Shown: one piece after another, positions 21,646-35,039 of the stretch | Numbering within the stretch: the stretch's first letter is position 1 | How the letters are laid out: every line of letters begins with the position of its first letter | Source of the DNA: Limnoperna fortunei | Taxonomy: Eukaryota > Mollusca > Bivalvia > Mytilida > Modiolidae | Assembly (NCBI GenBank): GCA_944474755.1 | Contig: OX104124.1 | Location: 5,978,437 to 6,042,436 of the forward strand | DNA length: 64,000 nucleotides | Direction of reading: 5' to 3' | Position numbers and translations under genes: made by a program | Notes under the pieces: model-generated | Databases searched by the model: none | What the model was told of the DNA's origin: nothing | What the model saw: only the letters and a program-made list of their open reading frames with translations

Positions 21646-22500
21646 TCAGGGGAAGTTGGAATATTGCTGCAGAAAAGAGAAAAATTTATTATTTGAAATT
21701 AAAATCGTCTCGTTTGTCGTAAAGTCGTGTGCTAAGGTGACTATTTTACTGAGTGTAACGCAGTCCTCTGTAGTTCTAGATAGTCCATAAAAAGCTTCCA
21801 TTACCTTGTTGCAAGCATTTAGTACTGCCTTCTTGCAATTTAGGTTAGACATTAACGTAATTCAAAGGTGTATTTTAGAAGAAACAATTTAGATTTGCGC
21901 GTCGCCGAGCTTCCATACAAACTTAAAATCTGTAGTTAAACGACATTTGCGAAAAATCATGTCAGATTTTGAATCACTTAAAAATTAATTTAATAAATTA
22001 AAACCTCCATACTAGTGAGTAATTGTAGCACACGTCCAGAAGCTTCTGTAATGCTTCCGGATTGATTGCTAATTGCTAAAGATAATTAGCAAACGCTGGG
22101 TTGCAATGATTAATATTACTGAGTTCTTGGCCACACCATGATGACACTAGTTTATTAAGTAATTTACCCCAGTATGGTTTATATAAGAATGTGGGTGGAC
22201 AAAACTCTGCACGGATGAAAAACTTGCCGAACTTGGATCCACAATGCTTCAGCGTTATTGATTAACACATAACTTTCAACGTTTGCGTAACATTGATTAA
22301 TAAGGAATAGAATGCTTAATTTAATCCCAAGTGTTCTATGTTTACAATTAAGCCCCCGTCAAGAATACTTAACGCTTGCTTGATTTCCAAGAACGCTCCA
22401 AATACCGCGGAGAGTGGTTCAACGACAGACCATATAACTACAGATAATGCGATTGAGGTAGTAACTCAGTTAATAATTTAAATATTCACGGAGTTCCTTT
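21646..22500 (-). pseudogene. LINE-2 reverse transcriptase fragment (copy 1)
   Basis: The minus strand reads, through several frameshifts, an RT palm-A-like block (AVFGAFLEIKQA), then RQVFHP, 'LSTHILI', 'NKLVSSW', 'NPAFANYL', 'PEALQKLLDVC' and 'SLVWRF', and a C-terminal frame of 68 codons (21646-21852). The order matches a mollusc LINE with GVLSxFLYLVYIDDL and AFADD motifs. The catalytic motifs are damaged. The better copy of the N-terminal part is at 28050-28412. The clade is undecided. Confidence 0.55.
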
Positions 22501-22559
22501 ACTTTTGTGCATCCGTTCATATCTGCATTTTTCAATACATAAAATGTATTCCAAAACAG

Positions 22560-23350
22560 ATACAGCGCAACACCAAGTGCACAAAAACCACAAAAAGAGA
22601 CAAGTAAGTCCGCCTCTAACTAGACACCCGTCAGGTTACTCATTGTCATGTATAAGAAAAAATCAAACCTAGGAACAGGACACACTGCCTATGACTCAGC
22701 GAAAATGTCCGATCGTATTTGAGACTGATTTTACATAACGATCAACTAGATCATGATGACGACCATAGAACCTCAGGAGAGACATCAGCCTAGGTACAAA
22801 AAACCTTTGCTTGAGCAGAGGTCAATAGCAGTAAGCGGTCTAGAAAATGGGAATACCGATCTCAGAATCTAGGATAAATACAAGTTATAAAATGTACACA
22901 CCATAAGCTGGAGCTGCAGAATGTTGCTGTCAATGAACGGGAAGTTGACAATTGGAAATTTGAAGCCACCACGTTTGTTGTTGAATCTAGTTTGTAGCTT
23001 TTCCTGCGTCTATTTATTGAAGTACGTCTCAGTAAGACGCTGACATTAGTGTATTGGTGGTGTCTTTAATTTCAAGCTCGCTAGGGTAAATTGAATGCAA
23101 ATAGTCATCAAATTTAGCATTGTTGACGGGAGAAGCATCATCAATATAGCGGAAAGTGAAATGAAAGTCATGGGTAAGTTTCATTTCTTTCTTCTTTAGC
23201 AGGCCTTCTAGAAACTCATCCTCATAAGACTCCAAGCACAAGTTGGAAAGAAGTGGAACACAATTAATACCCATTAGATTACCAACAGTCTGTTGAAAAA
23301 CATGCCCTCCAAAATGACGAACTTTTTGGAAAAAATTATAAAAACCCAAT
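22560..23350 (-). pseudogene. Penelope-like RT fragment with intact YIDD
   Basis: The minus-strand frame 23349-23029 encodes HFGGHVFQQTVGNLMGINC, then FRYIDDASPVNN and HSIYPSELEIKDTTNT, with the two catalytic aspartates of YIDD present. The frame then breaks, and the rest of the element (FPIVNFPFIDSNI region to 3' end) follows down to about 22560 in shifted frames. The N-terminal RT fingers are missing. This copy keeps YIDD where the longer copy at 48568 has YIDN. Confidence 0.8.
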
Positions 23351-23759
23351 CAATTGCAAAATGATAATGCTGTAACTATGAAAAATCTTACCTGGAACAC
23401 TTTTATACAAAAATAAAAGAAAAGAGTACTATCAATTTTATCGTAATCGATAACATACACACTGCATTAAGAAAATGACTGTACTATTATTTCTTGTTCA
23501 TTTTTTCGATTTTTTAAAAACAATCTACGTATGGTTCAGATGAATAATAATACAGTCATTTCCCAACTGCAGTGTAACTGATAGCTAATGTAAAAAGATA
23601 AAAACTAAGATGATAATTGCTCTCCAAGTATTTACAAATATGCTTGTGATTGTCAACATTGGGAAACAGTAAAGTGTTAAAATGAAATGACATTTGTCAA
23701 TAATGAGCGATATTTTATTTCAACTATTAAAATATGTGGCCTAAATGAACGTACTCTTA

Positions 23760-23945
23760 TATTGACATCCGTAAAATGGTCTTTATCCAGCAAGGAGCAA
23801 GCTGGGCACTCTCCAAACACGTCACCCACATAGATTCGCGACCAAAGTTTCAGTATTATGACATTCCAACTCCTCAACGAGAGGATCTCCCTATCCGCCA
23901 TATGGGGACGCTCGGGTCAGCTCCGACTGAGCTACAGAAATGATC
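23760..23945 (-). mobile_element. possible decayed tRNA-derived SINE
   Basis: The minus strand has TGTAGCTCAGTCGG, a good A-box match, followed about 90 nt later by GGTCGCGAATC, a poor B box. No tail seen. Could be an old SINE head or chance. The flanks 23350-23760 and 23945-25845 are AT-rich, with no gene or repeat I recognise. Confidence 0.4.
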
Positions 23946-25845
23946 GCCGTTTAACAAAAAGAAGAAATACATAGCTTCTAAAATTATTTCCCGTTTACTA
24001 CGATAATGTCTAGTTTAATTTTCTCCTATAAAAGTTTACATCCGTAAAGTGCATGGTGGCGGCAATTGCGTTGTCAATAGCCCTACGCCAGTTTTTTAAT
24101 TGCCTTATAATTTTGAATTCGGTATATTGTTGTCAAAATGAATGACAAAATCAAACTAAATCTGTTAGAAAATTGTTAGAAAAACAATTTCACATGGCCT
24201 GTTTTGTGGAAGTGATCTAGCTAAACGTTGTATTACTGGCTGTTTAGCATTAAAGTTATCCGAATGTGAGGTGTGGCATGTTAGTTGTTATCGTTTATGT
24301 AATCGTTTGTATATGCTTGTCTTTCATTTTATATTCTATTTTATAGACATTTGTACGTTTTAATTGCTTATATTTTTTTATTTAATGAACTCTGATTCAA
24401 AACCGTATGATTTTAAATTATGTGACAGGTCTACCCAGTACCATTTTATAATTATGTCATTTTATTTATGTATTAGTTTGTTTTCATACAAAACGTTCAT
24501 TTAAATTCTTTTTTTATCACCACAAATGTTAATATAAGACATCACGTTTTTTGTTCGAAGAGAAACCAAAATCTATTAATTCCGACTAAAAATACGAAAC
24601 GTTTTATTAAAGACCGATATTATAACAGTATTGTTGTCAAAACCTCTTTTTTGCTAAATTAAAAAATGTACATTTGTGAAAATTGTTGTAATTTTTTTTT
24701 CAATTTTTGCTTGATACATATTTTTATTTGACAAAGATTTCTAGATGTATGCACAAACTGTAACACGATGATTAATTTTATCCTAATGTCCGTCAATCAA
24801 CATTCAAAGAACAAGACTAAATAACCTTTAAACGTTTATCTGTCTTAATAATCAAAATACATTGTGATTTTTTAACACTATAAAAAGAAATTGCAAAACC
24901 TTTTGTCAGAACTGTTGTCACGCTGAATAAAAAATGCAGCAATTTGTTTCTTGCAAAATAGATTTAATGTGTTTCTATATTTTAGTATTTACTATTGCTT
25001 CAATTATTATGAATAGTACTTGTAAAGAGCGAGGATTTGTTAATACGATTCAGATTTTGTTTTCTTTTTTCACACATTTGTTTGAGTATAAAGCCTAAAT
25101 TCTTATAATTTGAGAAAGCAGCTAAAGCATATGCCAATATCACCGTAGGCCTACACATGTTTGTTCAAATTGAATATTTCAATGAGATGTTTATACGCGA
25201 CAATATGTTCCCTAGCAAAATTCACAGCTCCCATATCGCTATAAGTAGCGTTAACAACAGTTCAATCATATTAACTGATAACCATTATTTACGCATTTAA
25301 TTATTTCAAATAATTGTCAAACACTTTTTGATAAAACACGTCTCATATTAGCGGATGTTGATGTAAGTCGAAGCCAACTTTAATTACAAAAATAAATAAA
25401 TAAATATATGAAACATTGCTGTTATTTTATCATCATATTTCGGGTAATCAGTTCCACTATGGGACTAATTCTATTACTTGTTTTCAATAACAATATATTT
25501 GTTGCTGTCTTTCGTAAATCTTTCCAAAAAAAATCAATGACCTAATTGTTTTAGTTGTGTTGACATTTCTTAACTTTTTAATGTGGGCACAAATCAGGTT
25601 AAAGCAAAATATGTCATATAAAGCATATTCAACATCCACAAGGTAAATGTGAATGGCGTTTTTAGTTTATGTTTTTGGACATAATTCAGTTATTAAATGC
25701 GTAACTTCTATGAAATAACTTTCCTCTGTTTGTACAACGTATAACTTTAGTCTATTACTTACCGCTGCTTGAATTATTTCAGTTAACGTCACCATTTACT
25801 ACAAATTTATGTAAATATAAATGTTATGTATGTTGTAATACTTAC

Positions 25846-25917
25846 AGTATTTGCAGGTTCGCAAGTCCAATGAAGCTACCTCTGTCGATAGAAGTAATTT
25901 GGTTATCAAACAGATAC
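25846..25917 (-). CDS. LRR exon, type 2, internal 72-nt exon
   Basis: On the minus strand the acceptor TTATTTCTTTACAG precedes the exon and the donor GTAAGTATT follows it. It is 72 nt long with phase-2 borders, like the type-1 exons: first base G completes a leucine codon and the last two bases are CT. It encodes one leucine-rich repeat with the residues Y-L-F-D-N-Q-I-T-S-I-D, F-I-G-L and L-Q-I-L, matching LxxNxIxxIxxxxFxxLxxL. It lies between the two type-1 exons (44110 and 13204), on the same strand and in the same phase, so all three could be spliced in frame into one transcript. It sits in the 13-kb piece present in unit A but absent from unit B. Confidence 0.8.
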
Positions 25918-26480
25918 CTGTAAAGAAATAACACAATGCTATTGTTTGTAGTATTATAAACACAATTGAAACTACTTATAAGTTACATTTTATATTATTA
26001 ATAATAATTTTATTATTTACAAAGCAACTGAAAAATAGCTGAGTGTGCAAAATATGTAATAATACGAAAAGAAAGTATTCTTGGAAAACAGTACATATAA
26101 CTTAAAGTTCATGACTCTACTGCCAATTAATTGGTTTTGTTTGTATGAAAAGTTATTAACTTGAGCAAAAACGCGCGCAATTTTTCTAACCAACTTTTCG
26201 CCAATGTTCATAAAACTGCTTTTAACATCTTGTTCCATATCCAACGATGGGCACATTACACTCAGACCATTAGTGCCTGCTAATAGTACTTGAGACAAGT
26301 CTTCCTGTTGCCCATGTAACAATATACGCAAATATATCAATGACTATTTCGTGATGCTTTGATGCGCGCAAATTTCCGAGTAAAATGCAAACAGTGAATT
26401 GTGAATTGCATTTAACACAGAGAGCAGAGTCTTCTTGCAGAGAAGAAGTCAGTGTCGTAACTAGAAAATACATGTTAGAA
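25918..26480. other. AT-rich stretch, possible LINE debris
   Basis: Minus-strand peptide pieces (26270-26473, with CVKCNSQFTV) faintly resemble the zinc-knuckle end of LINE ORF2, but too weakly to call. Otherwise nothing seen. Confidence 0.25.
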
Positions 26481-26990
26481 TGTTCTGTTGTGGTTTTGAA
26501 AGCTGACCATGAATGAACAACACCATTTGGGAAACTCGTATGAATCTCACAAAGTCACTATCGTTCTCATTCTGCCTTAGATGTTAACAGATACTTAACT
26601 ATTCGATTCCATTTGGTATTTTGGTAGGAAATTGCTGAATCACAGTTTATTTCTCTAAGTAATTGTCAAGTTTATAACTTTTAAACAATCTGTAAATATG
26701 AGGAATAAAACCATTCTTTTCTTGTTTTTTACAGGAATACTCTTAAAGAAGGGTAAAATAATCTTGGTGATATAAGAAGTGTTTAAAGTTGTCAGTTTTT
26801 GTTAAAAAGACATTAGTTTTTTTCCGTCAACTTCAAAGTAATATCAAATAGTTCACGTAGGCTTTCCACATTATCAGGTCAAGTAGATGTTCGAAGACCC
26901 TGAATACTTTTTACTGAATATTGGTGCCTTTTACTCAGAGCAACACAGTCGTCAGTAGTTAGAGTAGACCGGAAATCACTTCCATATATT

Positions 26991-27240
26991 GTTTTTTGTT
27001 TGTTTGATGCTATTTAACGCCACTTTTGGCATTTCTTCAGCTATATCATGTCGTCCAGTTTTTAGTGGGAGGAGGAAGCCAGAGTACCCGCAGAAAACCC
27101 TGGACATGCGGCAGGAAAACTGGCCATCAATGTCAATTAAGATTGGAGTCGAGTAAATCCTGCCTGCAATAGGAATCGAACCCGCAATCTGAGTGTTGAC
27201 AGACCACGTGATCACTGGAAGACAAACTACCTTTAGGTAT
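26991..27240 (-). mobile_element. tRNA-derived SINE (family 1), near complete
   Basis: Minus strand: head with B box GCGGGTTCGATTCC (about 27171-27184), body with 'GGGTTTTCTGCGGGTACTCT', 'GGCTTCCTCCTCCCAC' and 'AGTGGCGTTAAATAGC', tail (CAAA)n at 26991-27006. Best preserved copy of the family in the window. Confidence 0.8.
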
Positions 27241-27454
27241 CCATGTGATCTTATTTGGTGTCCCGGACGTCTTTTGTGTTTTAATGGAGCAGACGTCGGT
27301 TATGTTCGGCAAACAACGGAAATAATATTTGAGTAACTAACTTTATTGGCTCAAAACTCTTAACATTGACCAGAATTAAAACACTATATTTAATTGTATC
27401 ATTAATTAGCAATATAATTATTTTACAAAGCCGTATTTCTTTGTCAAAAAAAAA

Positions 27455-27515
27455 ATAACGGAAACTTTCATTATGGGTCGGATACCTTACCATTCGGCCA
27501 CCGCGGCTTCCCTCC
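27455..27515 (-). mobile_element. solo tRNA-like SINE head
   Basis: The minus strand reads GCGGTGGCCGAATGGTAAGG, a strong tRNA A-box region, but no B box or tail follows. Likely the 5' end of a truncated SINE. Confidence 0.4.
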
Positions 27516-27539
27516 CCCAACTTCCAAATAAAGTAACTG

Positions 27540-28440
27540 TCAATTCAACCTTTTGTTATATGTTCATAAGGGCAAGTCGTGTTCAAACTTCTTTCACTAT
27601 GTCTAATTTTGCTTTCTTTGCACATTCGGCTGGTCATTAACGTAATTTCAATGTATATTTTAAAAGAAACTATTCGGGTTTTCTTGTCACCTCGCTTCCT
27701 TACAAACGAAAAATCTAGTATTGCGTCATTTGCACTTTTGAACCACTGAATTGAAACTTTCCTACTAGTGAACACTTGTAGCATACCTCCAGAAGCTTCT
27801 GTAATGTTTTCGAGCCGATTGCTAATAGCGCAATTATCAAACGCTGGATTGCCAAAAATAATATTTCTGTGTTCTATGCCACAACATGATGACTCTAGTT
27901 TATTAGGTAATTCATGAAGTAAAGTTTATATAAGAAGGCAGACAAAACTGTGTCTTGATGAACACCTTGTATAACTTGGAACCACACTGATTAAGCACCT
28001 TTCATCAACACAGCACTTTCAATGGTTGATCAGAAGTTGAATAATTCTTTTAAATACCAAGTGTTATAAGTTTACAAATAAGACCAGTGTGCCAAATAGT
28101 ATTAAACGCTTGTTTGATATCTAAGAAAGCTCTAAATACTTCGGAGTTGTATCCAACGACAGACCACACAACTTCAGATAATGCGAATGAGGATAACACA
28201 GCTACTATTTCATTGTTTATATATTCGCGGATTTCCTTTACTTTATGCATGCGTTCATATCGGCATTTTTTAATACATATTCCAACTAACGGCATCATGT
28301 TTTGCAACTGCCAGATATAACGAAATGAAAACGTCGTAGCGTCGTAGCATGAATAATCCAGCTTCCAAATTGTTAGCTCGCGTATACTACCTATACTACG
28401 TCTAGCGACCATATTAAAATTTGCTAGATGCTCAGATGTC
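27540..28440 (-). pseudogene. LINE-2 reverse transcriptase fragment (copy 2)
   Basis: The minus-strand frame 28412-28050 ends with VFRAFLDIKQAFNTIWHTGL and KLITLGI, the RT palm-A region (F-L-D-x-K-Q-A-F); upstream lies a fingers-like segment (ICIKKCRYERMHKVKEIREY). Further 3', to about 27540, similarity to copy 1 (21646-22500) continues in broken frames, including CYNYSLVWRF-like sequence. Copies 1 and 2 share order and orientation. A frame just upstream (28424-28687) may be more of the same element but is not recognisable. Confidence 0.55.
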
Positions 28441-28689
28441 CACTGTTAACCAAGGTTTGTACATGAAACATTCTGTCTTTCGATATGTCATTTGATCCGG
28501 TTTGAAATATAAATGTGCTTAGTTTTTTGTGGCTTTTGAATAATTTGAGAATCTCAACATGGTCTAAATTACATACTACTCTCAAATACAATAAAGATTC
28601 TGGATAGACGTTGTCGCTCGACAAACTGAACTCTTGGTCAATATATTTCCAAGATTTGAAGGTATTGGAAAAAGGAATAGAATTCAAAT

Positions 28690-30940
28690 AGTGTGTAAAA
28701 GAATTACAACTACCAAGTCATCTGCAAGTCATCGAGTTCTTTACGTAAAGATACGTCAAAGGGAGTGTTACTACCTCAAAAAGCTTTATTGTTAAATGTT
28801 TAATTGACATTTTTTATTTATTTTTGATGTTCAAACATGTTGTTTGTCTTTTTGACTATAGCGTAAATGTGTGTTTAAAGCATGACGCTCAAATATTACT
28901 GTCTAGATGTATCTACATCGATATCCATTACAAAGAATCAAGTCTTTATTGATATTAATGTTTAATCTTTTGTTACTTCAAGTCTTTTGAAGCCATCTCT
29001 GTCTTATCCTAGTTTTATTATAGTGAAATGTTCCAAAATAAACACGATAAATTTAGAAAACAACTCTTTAACATCAAATATTAGGACGGTTGTGTTACAA
29101 GAATGAGCCATAGTTGTTAAGATTATGGTGCAGCTACCGGAACGCAGTCAAGTGTAACCTTAAACTGTCCTTCAGCGTTCATAGGAAAAACAATAAATTT
29201 ACACGGAAAACAGCGTTTAAATTTATTAGACTTGAAGAATCTAATAAAGAATTTACCTTACCTAATATTTCGCTTTTAATTTCTAACATACGTGTACGGC
29301 TTTGTGGCCCAATGTACGTGCAATTTGTTTGTGAAATATATGATTTATTTAACAATACTTACATTGCTGGACTCAGAATGAATAAGTACTTTTCGAAAGA
29401 ACTAATAATATAACTTAGTGAGACAATTTGGACATAATAGCCTCTCTATTCTTATATATTAGCGACGATTGATGAAATTATACCACATGGTGTTTTTACT
29501 TGAAAAAAGTATTGTCACACGAAGGATTGTCTAATGGCAAACTAACATTTACAAAGAGCAAATCGTTGGGTCACACTTCAACAATGGTGGGTGAAATGTT
29601 ATATTACATCAAATATCTACCTTTTTACAGAAAATAGATAAGCAATATATGTATCAATGAGTTTTTCAGGATAAACAATAGTGCTGAGAAAAACGGGAGT
29701 TACTTCTCTTTTACAGGCTATTTAGAATTAAAAACTATCTGTTTAACATTTAATTCATAAATAAAAACAAATAGATTTACATCAATAAACTTACAAAATA
29801 TATTATTTTTCTTTGTCAGAAAATTCAACAAATTTAACGTTGATCCTGTTTTTGCTATCTTTGTTTACAGAGGAAACAACATTTATACAAGAGGATTCCT
29901 AGTAAATGTGTTATGAATTTTCGCACAAGCGGTAGACCTTACTTTGTACCTGTTGACCAAAAAATGAGAAATTGTAAATCCAATTAAAATAGTTGTGCAT
30001 ATGCTATAAGGGAAAATATCACACAAATGCACGGTGGTTCTTAAAAGTGAAGCAAGTATCTAATGGTCTATACAGGAAGTATGAAATGTATAGTAATAAA
30101 TAAGTGTAAATGGGATATATCTTACAATAGAGTCACCATATATTAGTGTGAGAGTTGTTAATACAGACTTTAAATTTAAATGTTTACAATAGCCCTTTAC
30201 GCACACGCAATATGTTTTTCCGTTCTTACATGAATATATGTTCAGGGCTAGTAAAAAAAAAATAAATGGAGCACTTGTTACATTTGTAATAAATTTATTT
30301 TAAGTATACGATCAATTTTTCCATTTCGACCAATTGTGTATGTGTGGTGGATAAATGAAAGCATTATTATACGTAACCGTTTCAAATGTACTTTCTGTAC
30401 TGATGTACAATGGACTGCATCCTAAAAGCTTTTTGACAAATTAAACCACCTTAATATATATGTAATCAATGAGATTATGCTCGATTCTATCAATTATTCC
30501 CTGTATTGCACTATTGTACGTTGTGTATAGTCATTACGGAAAGCAGCAAATACCAAAACGATATAAAGACAATTTTGAAACTAAACGGAATCACTTAAAT
30601 GCAGAAAAAACTAAAGAAAACATGCAAAACTGGACTATGTGATTGCCTAGAAGAGGAAATAACGTTCCTGACTAAATGTGAAAATGACGCAGTAGAATAA
30701 GACTTTGTAACTGTGTTGTTTTCGTTTTTTTTCTCTTTGTTTTGTTTTGTTTGTTTTTTTTTATTGCTTATTTAAGTATTCAAAGAGGAAGTTTCTACAC
30801 ATAACTGCTGTACAAATTGATGTCCAATTAATATTGTATTGAACATACGTTTTAATGTTCATTATGTCTATCATGCTTCCAATTACAATTGCCAATTCAT
30901 TTTTATTTGTCAACCATTATCGTTTTATTTTTCGACAAAC
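28690..30940. other. AT-rich stretch, no gene seen
   Basis: Contains a 99-codon plus-strand frame (29114-29413) without recognisable domain or splice context, and T/G-rich runs near 30715-30770. Nothing else supported. Confidence 0.4.
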
Positions 30941-30944
30941 GTGA

Positions 30945-31475
30945 TTACAAACTATACTCGGCGACAAACGCGATGACTTAAACTTTCCTATTGTCAACTT
31001 CCCGTTCTGCGATAGCAACAGTCCAGCAGCTCCAGTGTATGGGGTGTACATTTCACAACTTATACTGCAATATGTATTCATAGACCGTTCACTGTTTTTA
31101 ACTTAAAAACTATTCAAACAAATATTTGCACCTAGGTTGATGTTATCCCGTCATACGAAAATTCCAGGGTCGTCAAAATAACGCGATGGGAAATCAATCT
31201 CTCAAATACGATCTTACATCTTCGTAGAGTCATAGGTAGTCCTTCCCATTCCTGTGTTAGACTTTGTCTTAGACATGACAATTAGTATCTCAACGGGTGT
31301 TAAATTAGAGGCAGGCACAGCTTACTCGTACGGAGCACATGAGTTCACCCATAATCTCAATCGGGTTCGGGTTACTCACTTTCGGCTTTTGTCGGTTTTT
31401 GAATATTTTTTCTATATCTATCCCTTTACTTTCGGCACATGTTGTGCGTCCGGTTTCCTTGCTATTTGTTTTCTA
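30945..31475 (+). pseudogene. Penelope-like RT C-terminal fragment
   Basis: Plus-strand reading of LxDKRDDLNFPIVNFPFCDS, then SPAAPVYGVYISQL and the 3' block (DMTISISTGVKLEAGTAYS). 5' truncated after the catalytic region and broken by frameshifts. Same family as 20108 and 48568. Confidence 0.8.
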
Positions 31476-31479
31476 TTGT

Positions 31480-32480
31480 ACAAGTTGCAATACAGTAGTG
31501 CGTTCATTTAACTTAACATAATTTTTTTGAAAATGAAAATTATTTATTAATGAGTGGAATTAGAAGGAATAAGAGCTGTATTTATGAAAGTCATTGGTGT
31601 ATGAAGTCGCAAACTCACTAATCAACTTAACACGAAGCAATTCGGACTTCACTTAGTTTGTGAATGAGTTTTTCTCGTTCATAAACCGACGAATTCCACT
31701 TCAACAGCTTTTATTCTTATATAGAGATATAGATGTGACGAGGATATTTAGGTTACGATGCAAACTAACATCTTTCTCCCAAGTTAGTGTTTCTTATCGA
31801 CATTTTTTATTTACATCTTTATTTTCTGTTTGCGACATACTGTTCATAAAAGTGGCCTTATGGAAATTCTAATCAAAGTGTATGTTAAATATTGAAACGC
31901 AGCTGTGTTTAAAATAGGAAGCACATGTCAGTATTTTACATATAGATTGACGTACTCATTGGATCATTTTAATTTCCCTCTAAACATAGCACATATGTTG
32001 TCAATCAAAAAATCTAACATTTGGCGGATTTGGTATTCAGTATATTTATTATTGATTTAATGTCATTGATGACGAAGTAAGTTCTGTCAGGGCTAATTAC
32101 CAGCTATATATATCATCTGATTCTTTTTTGTAAAAGCGGCTTTTATTAGGATCTTTAAGCCTGGTATTAAGCTGCATAAGAGGAATGACCGTGTAAAGTG
32201 TCAAAAAAGCAAAGGTTCTATTGCTGTTACATTTGGGAAGAGATCAGACCTTAAGATGTCTTTTTTGAATATTTTACTTTCCACATTTCATTTATGCAAC
32301 TCATGAGAGAAGCAAGTTTCATTGTTTTTTTAAAGTACCATTCTTATTGATGTTAAAATAGTGGTCACGATTTTTGCTAGAGGTTTGTTGGTACACTTCC
32401 TGATATGAAACATTGTTTGCATTGATTTGTGTGAAGTGTTGGTATCTGATACATGACGGTGAGATCAAATGTGATATGGT
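31480..32480. other. no feature recognised
   Basis: AT-rich, short frames only. Ends at the border of the Penelope fragment. Confidence 0.4.
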
Positions 32481-32483
32481 GAC

Positions 32484-32945
32484 CGAAGGATGCAACACCT
32501 TTTGTAATTTTCAAGAATCTTCTCGGACAGCGTAGCGTTTCTTGTAGATAAATGTAATTTTGTAAAGGTCCTTATCTGCTGACACAACAACATATTGGTC
32601 ATGTATGTGGGACATTGTTTTAGCAGCATCCATTTCTGCAGACTGATGAAGCGTTATTACCCATTGACCTTCTTAAACGATTAATTCTTGCTTGCATCAT
32701 GGGTTTCAACAACTCGGACAAGGTCGTCTTGCATTGCACATTGTATGGCATAGTCCTATAGTGGATTCATAGCCCCACGATATGTCGGTTCATTAGAAAT
32801 AAAATTGAGGAGTCTTTCTTTATCAACAATATTCAGATCTCTATTGATCATGTTACCTAAAGAGCTATAAATGAACGGGGGATAGTGGCAAGAGCAGTCA
32901 GGAAGATTGGCTTTGAAGTCATTGATCAAAAGATGCTGCAATACA
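32484..32945 (-). pseudogene. Penelope-like N-terminal fragment (composite, copy 1)
   Basis: Minus strand. The frame 32941-32756 has DCSCHYPPFIYSSLGNMI, DLNIVDKERLL and NEPTYRG, matching the C-x-C-x3-(P)F-I ... GDLxI ... (G)P-x-Y-R block that precedes the RT in this Penelope-like family. It is followed, in broken frame, by the 'YVVVPADKDLYKIIFIYKK' segment. The RT core is absent. Same arrangement at 51187-51660 and 52748-53218. Confidence 0.75.
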
Positions 32946-33640
32946 CGTTAGTAGTTGAAGATTCTGGGTGCAATGGGGTAGTATAGGTATAATACATAAT
33001 CATAACGGAATTGTTTTTAATGTATTGTGGTAGTTATGGTTGTTACATACTTGAGGTGTAAGATTTCCAAGATTTATATCATCCATGACTTTGTTAGTGA
33101 GCATTAAAGAAAGAAAGGTCCCAGTTTCTTGTTCATCTTTGTATGTGTTACCGGTTTGAAGAATCTCAAATAATTGCAACTAACCTATAGAGAGTAGACG
33201 AAGTGTCTGTTACAGATGTCCGAAGACATTCCATATAAAAGTGATAAGTGTTTTGAGTTTAAAAAAAAAAATTTTGTGCAAATATCTGATATAATACAAT
33301 TATTAACGTTCTTAGAGTTTAAGCATGATTTGTTTTCTTGAAACGACAATCTATAAACGTGAAAGAACAATAGTTATTGAAATATTCATTTCAAGTATAA
33401 TAAAAACTTGTTTACATTTGCGAGATTAAATCTATTCTAAAAATCATTCACACGGTTCAGACATACAGGATATAGGTGTCAAAAGTAATTAATGTCCAGA
33501 GTGATAGATGATGATTAAAACAGATATTCACATGAGGTCACACTCATACATTACATCCCTTTCTTTCTTTAAAGTAATTAACTTTAACTAAAGGGTTTAT
33601 TACATATTATTTTTTAAACTCTACCAGATAATAACTGTTC
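32945..33640. repeat. spacer joining Penelope and gypsy pieces (copy 1)
   Basis: Shared with 51660-52333 and 53218-53893. Includes the 2590-2900-like repeat. Ends with 'aaactctaccagataataac', the uninterrupted equivalent of the site where a LINE has inserted in the second copy. Confidence 0.7.
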
Positions 33641-35037
33641 ATTAGGAAAATCATCTCAAGAATTAATGTCATCAAATTTTTAAAATTTTATTATTCACAT
33701 TCACTCGATCCATTCAAACTTAGTCCTAACAAAGAGTTCTTATTCCTCACTCCTAAACGGATGTGGCTTGACATGTGTTGTGTTCCGGTAGAACATTTGT
33801 CCATCTCTCGTTAACCTAACTTGCGTCCCTCTTTGGTAACGCTCAACAAATCCCTCGTCCCATTTTGGACTAGTCTTATGCTGGTCTCGATTCATTATTA
33901 AACTTTTTGACCTGTACGATATTTGACAAATGTTCCTGCCCTTTTATCGGCGTTTTTCTTTATTATTAACTTTTGTTTACTGTCCCGGTCACGCAGTTTC
34001 TTGTCCTTTAGCCGTGGCCCATAATGCGGCAATTTGTTTCGCATTTTTCGTCCATACAAACATGCTCTGGGTGCGATGCCAGTGGTACATTGTGCAGTTG
34101 TACGATAAGCCAACACAAATTTGTAAAGTTCATTTCTCCAATTTGTGTGCGTGATCTTTGATGTTTTCATGAATTTAGATAATGTCTTATTGAAATTTTC
34201 GGTAAGTCCATTTGCCTGCGGCCAGTAGGGTGTTGCTCGTTTATGTCTTATTCCGTTATCTGTAAGATACAAATTGTGGTCCGTTGTCGATAGTAACTTC
34301 AACGGGGAGTCCATGTGTGGCGAATTTTTTCATTTACTTTTGTATGATAAAGGAGGATGTTGTTGATGTTATGATTTCAACCTCTGGTATCTAGAGTAAT
34401 AGTCAATCACTAAGAATAAGTATTCACCTCCTGGGTACGGTCCTAATAAATCCATGCCTAATCTTTCCTATTTTTGTTGCGGTGGTTGACACGGTTGTAA
34501 AGGTGGTGGTCGTGACGGATTCTGGGCCATTTGACAAGCATGACAAGTCACAATAAGACTTTCTACGTCTAGGTCAATTCCACCATACTTTTTCACTTAA
34601 CAGTTGTTTTGTTTTTACTATTCCTAAGTGCGATTCGTGTGCGATTGACAGTACGCGTGCCTGTAATGATTTTGGAATAATTAATTTTGTTCCTCTCAGT
34701 AGCATGTCGTCTTTTTCTGATAATTCATTCCTCACTTTTCTATAGTGTTTCAAGTCTTCATTATTAGGCCATTTATCACTTTCTATAGGTGTGATAATCT
34801 CTCTAATTGCTTTATCTTTAGCAGACTCGGCCTTGATTTCGGACAAGGTCATTGCTTTTGGTGCAATATGTTCTGTTAAATAGTTGATGGAATGTTCTAC
34901 TTTTTCACTTGCATCTTTACCAGTTTCTAATGAACTCAGCGGGGAACGTGATAATACATCAGCGGCATTCAGTTTTCTGGTCTGTAAATCACTTTAAATT
35001 TGTAAGATAACAATTAGAGTTGCCAACGTTGTATTCT
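33640..35037 (-). pseudogene. gypsy (Ty3-type) integrase-region fragment (copy 1)
   Basis: Minus strand, from the polyprotein 3' end inward. 34852-34574 holds the integrase N-terminal zinc-binding region (HESHLGIVKTKQLL, EKVWW; the cysteine half is lost). The integrase core between about 34550 and 34310 is frameshifted. 34314-33898 has TPYWPQANGLTENF with the catalytic-type glutamate, and the C-terminal domain (KNADKRAGTFVKYRTGQKV) follows. To the right, homology to copy 2 ends at 35037, inside the RNase H/tether region, so RT is absent. It is a disrupted, non-functional element of the Metaviridae type. Confidence 0.85.
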
Positions 35038-35039
35038 AG

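Noticed and set aside
29114..29413. 99-codon plus-strand frame
   Set aside because: No motif, no splice signals and AT-rich codon use. A frame of this length can occur by chance in a 64-kb window.
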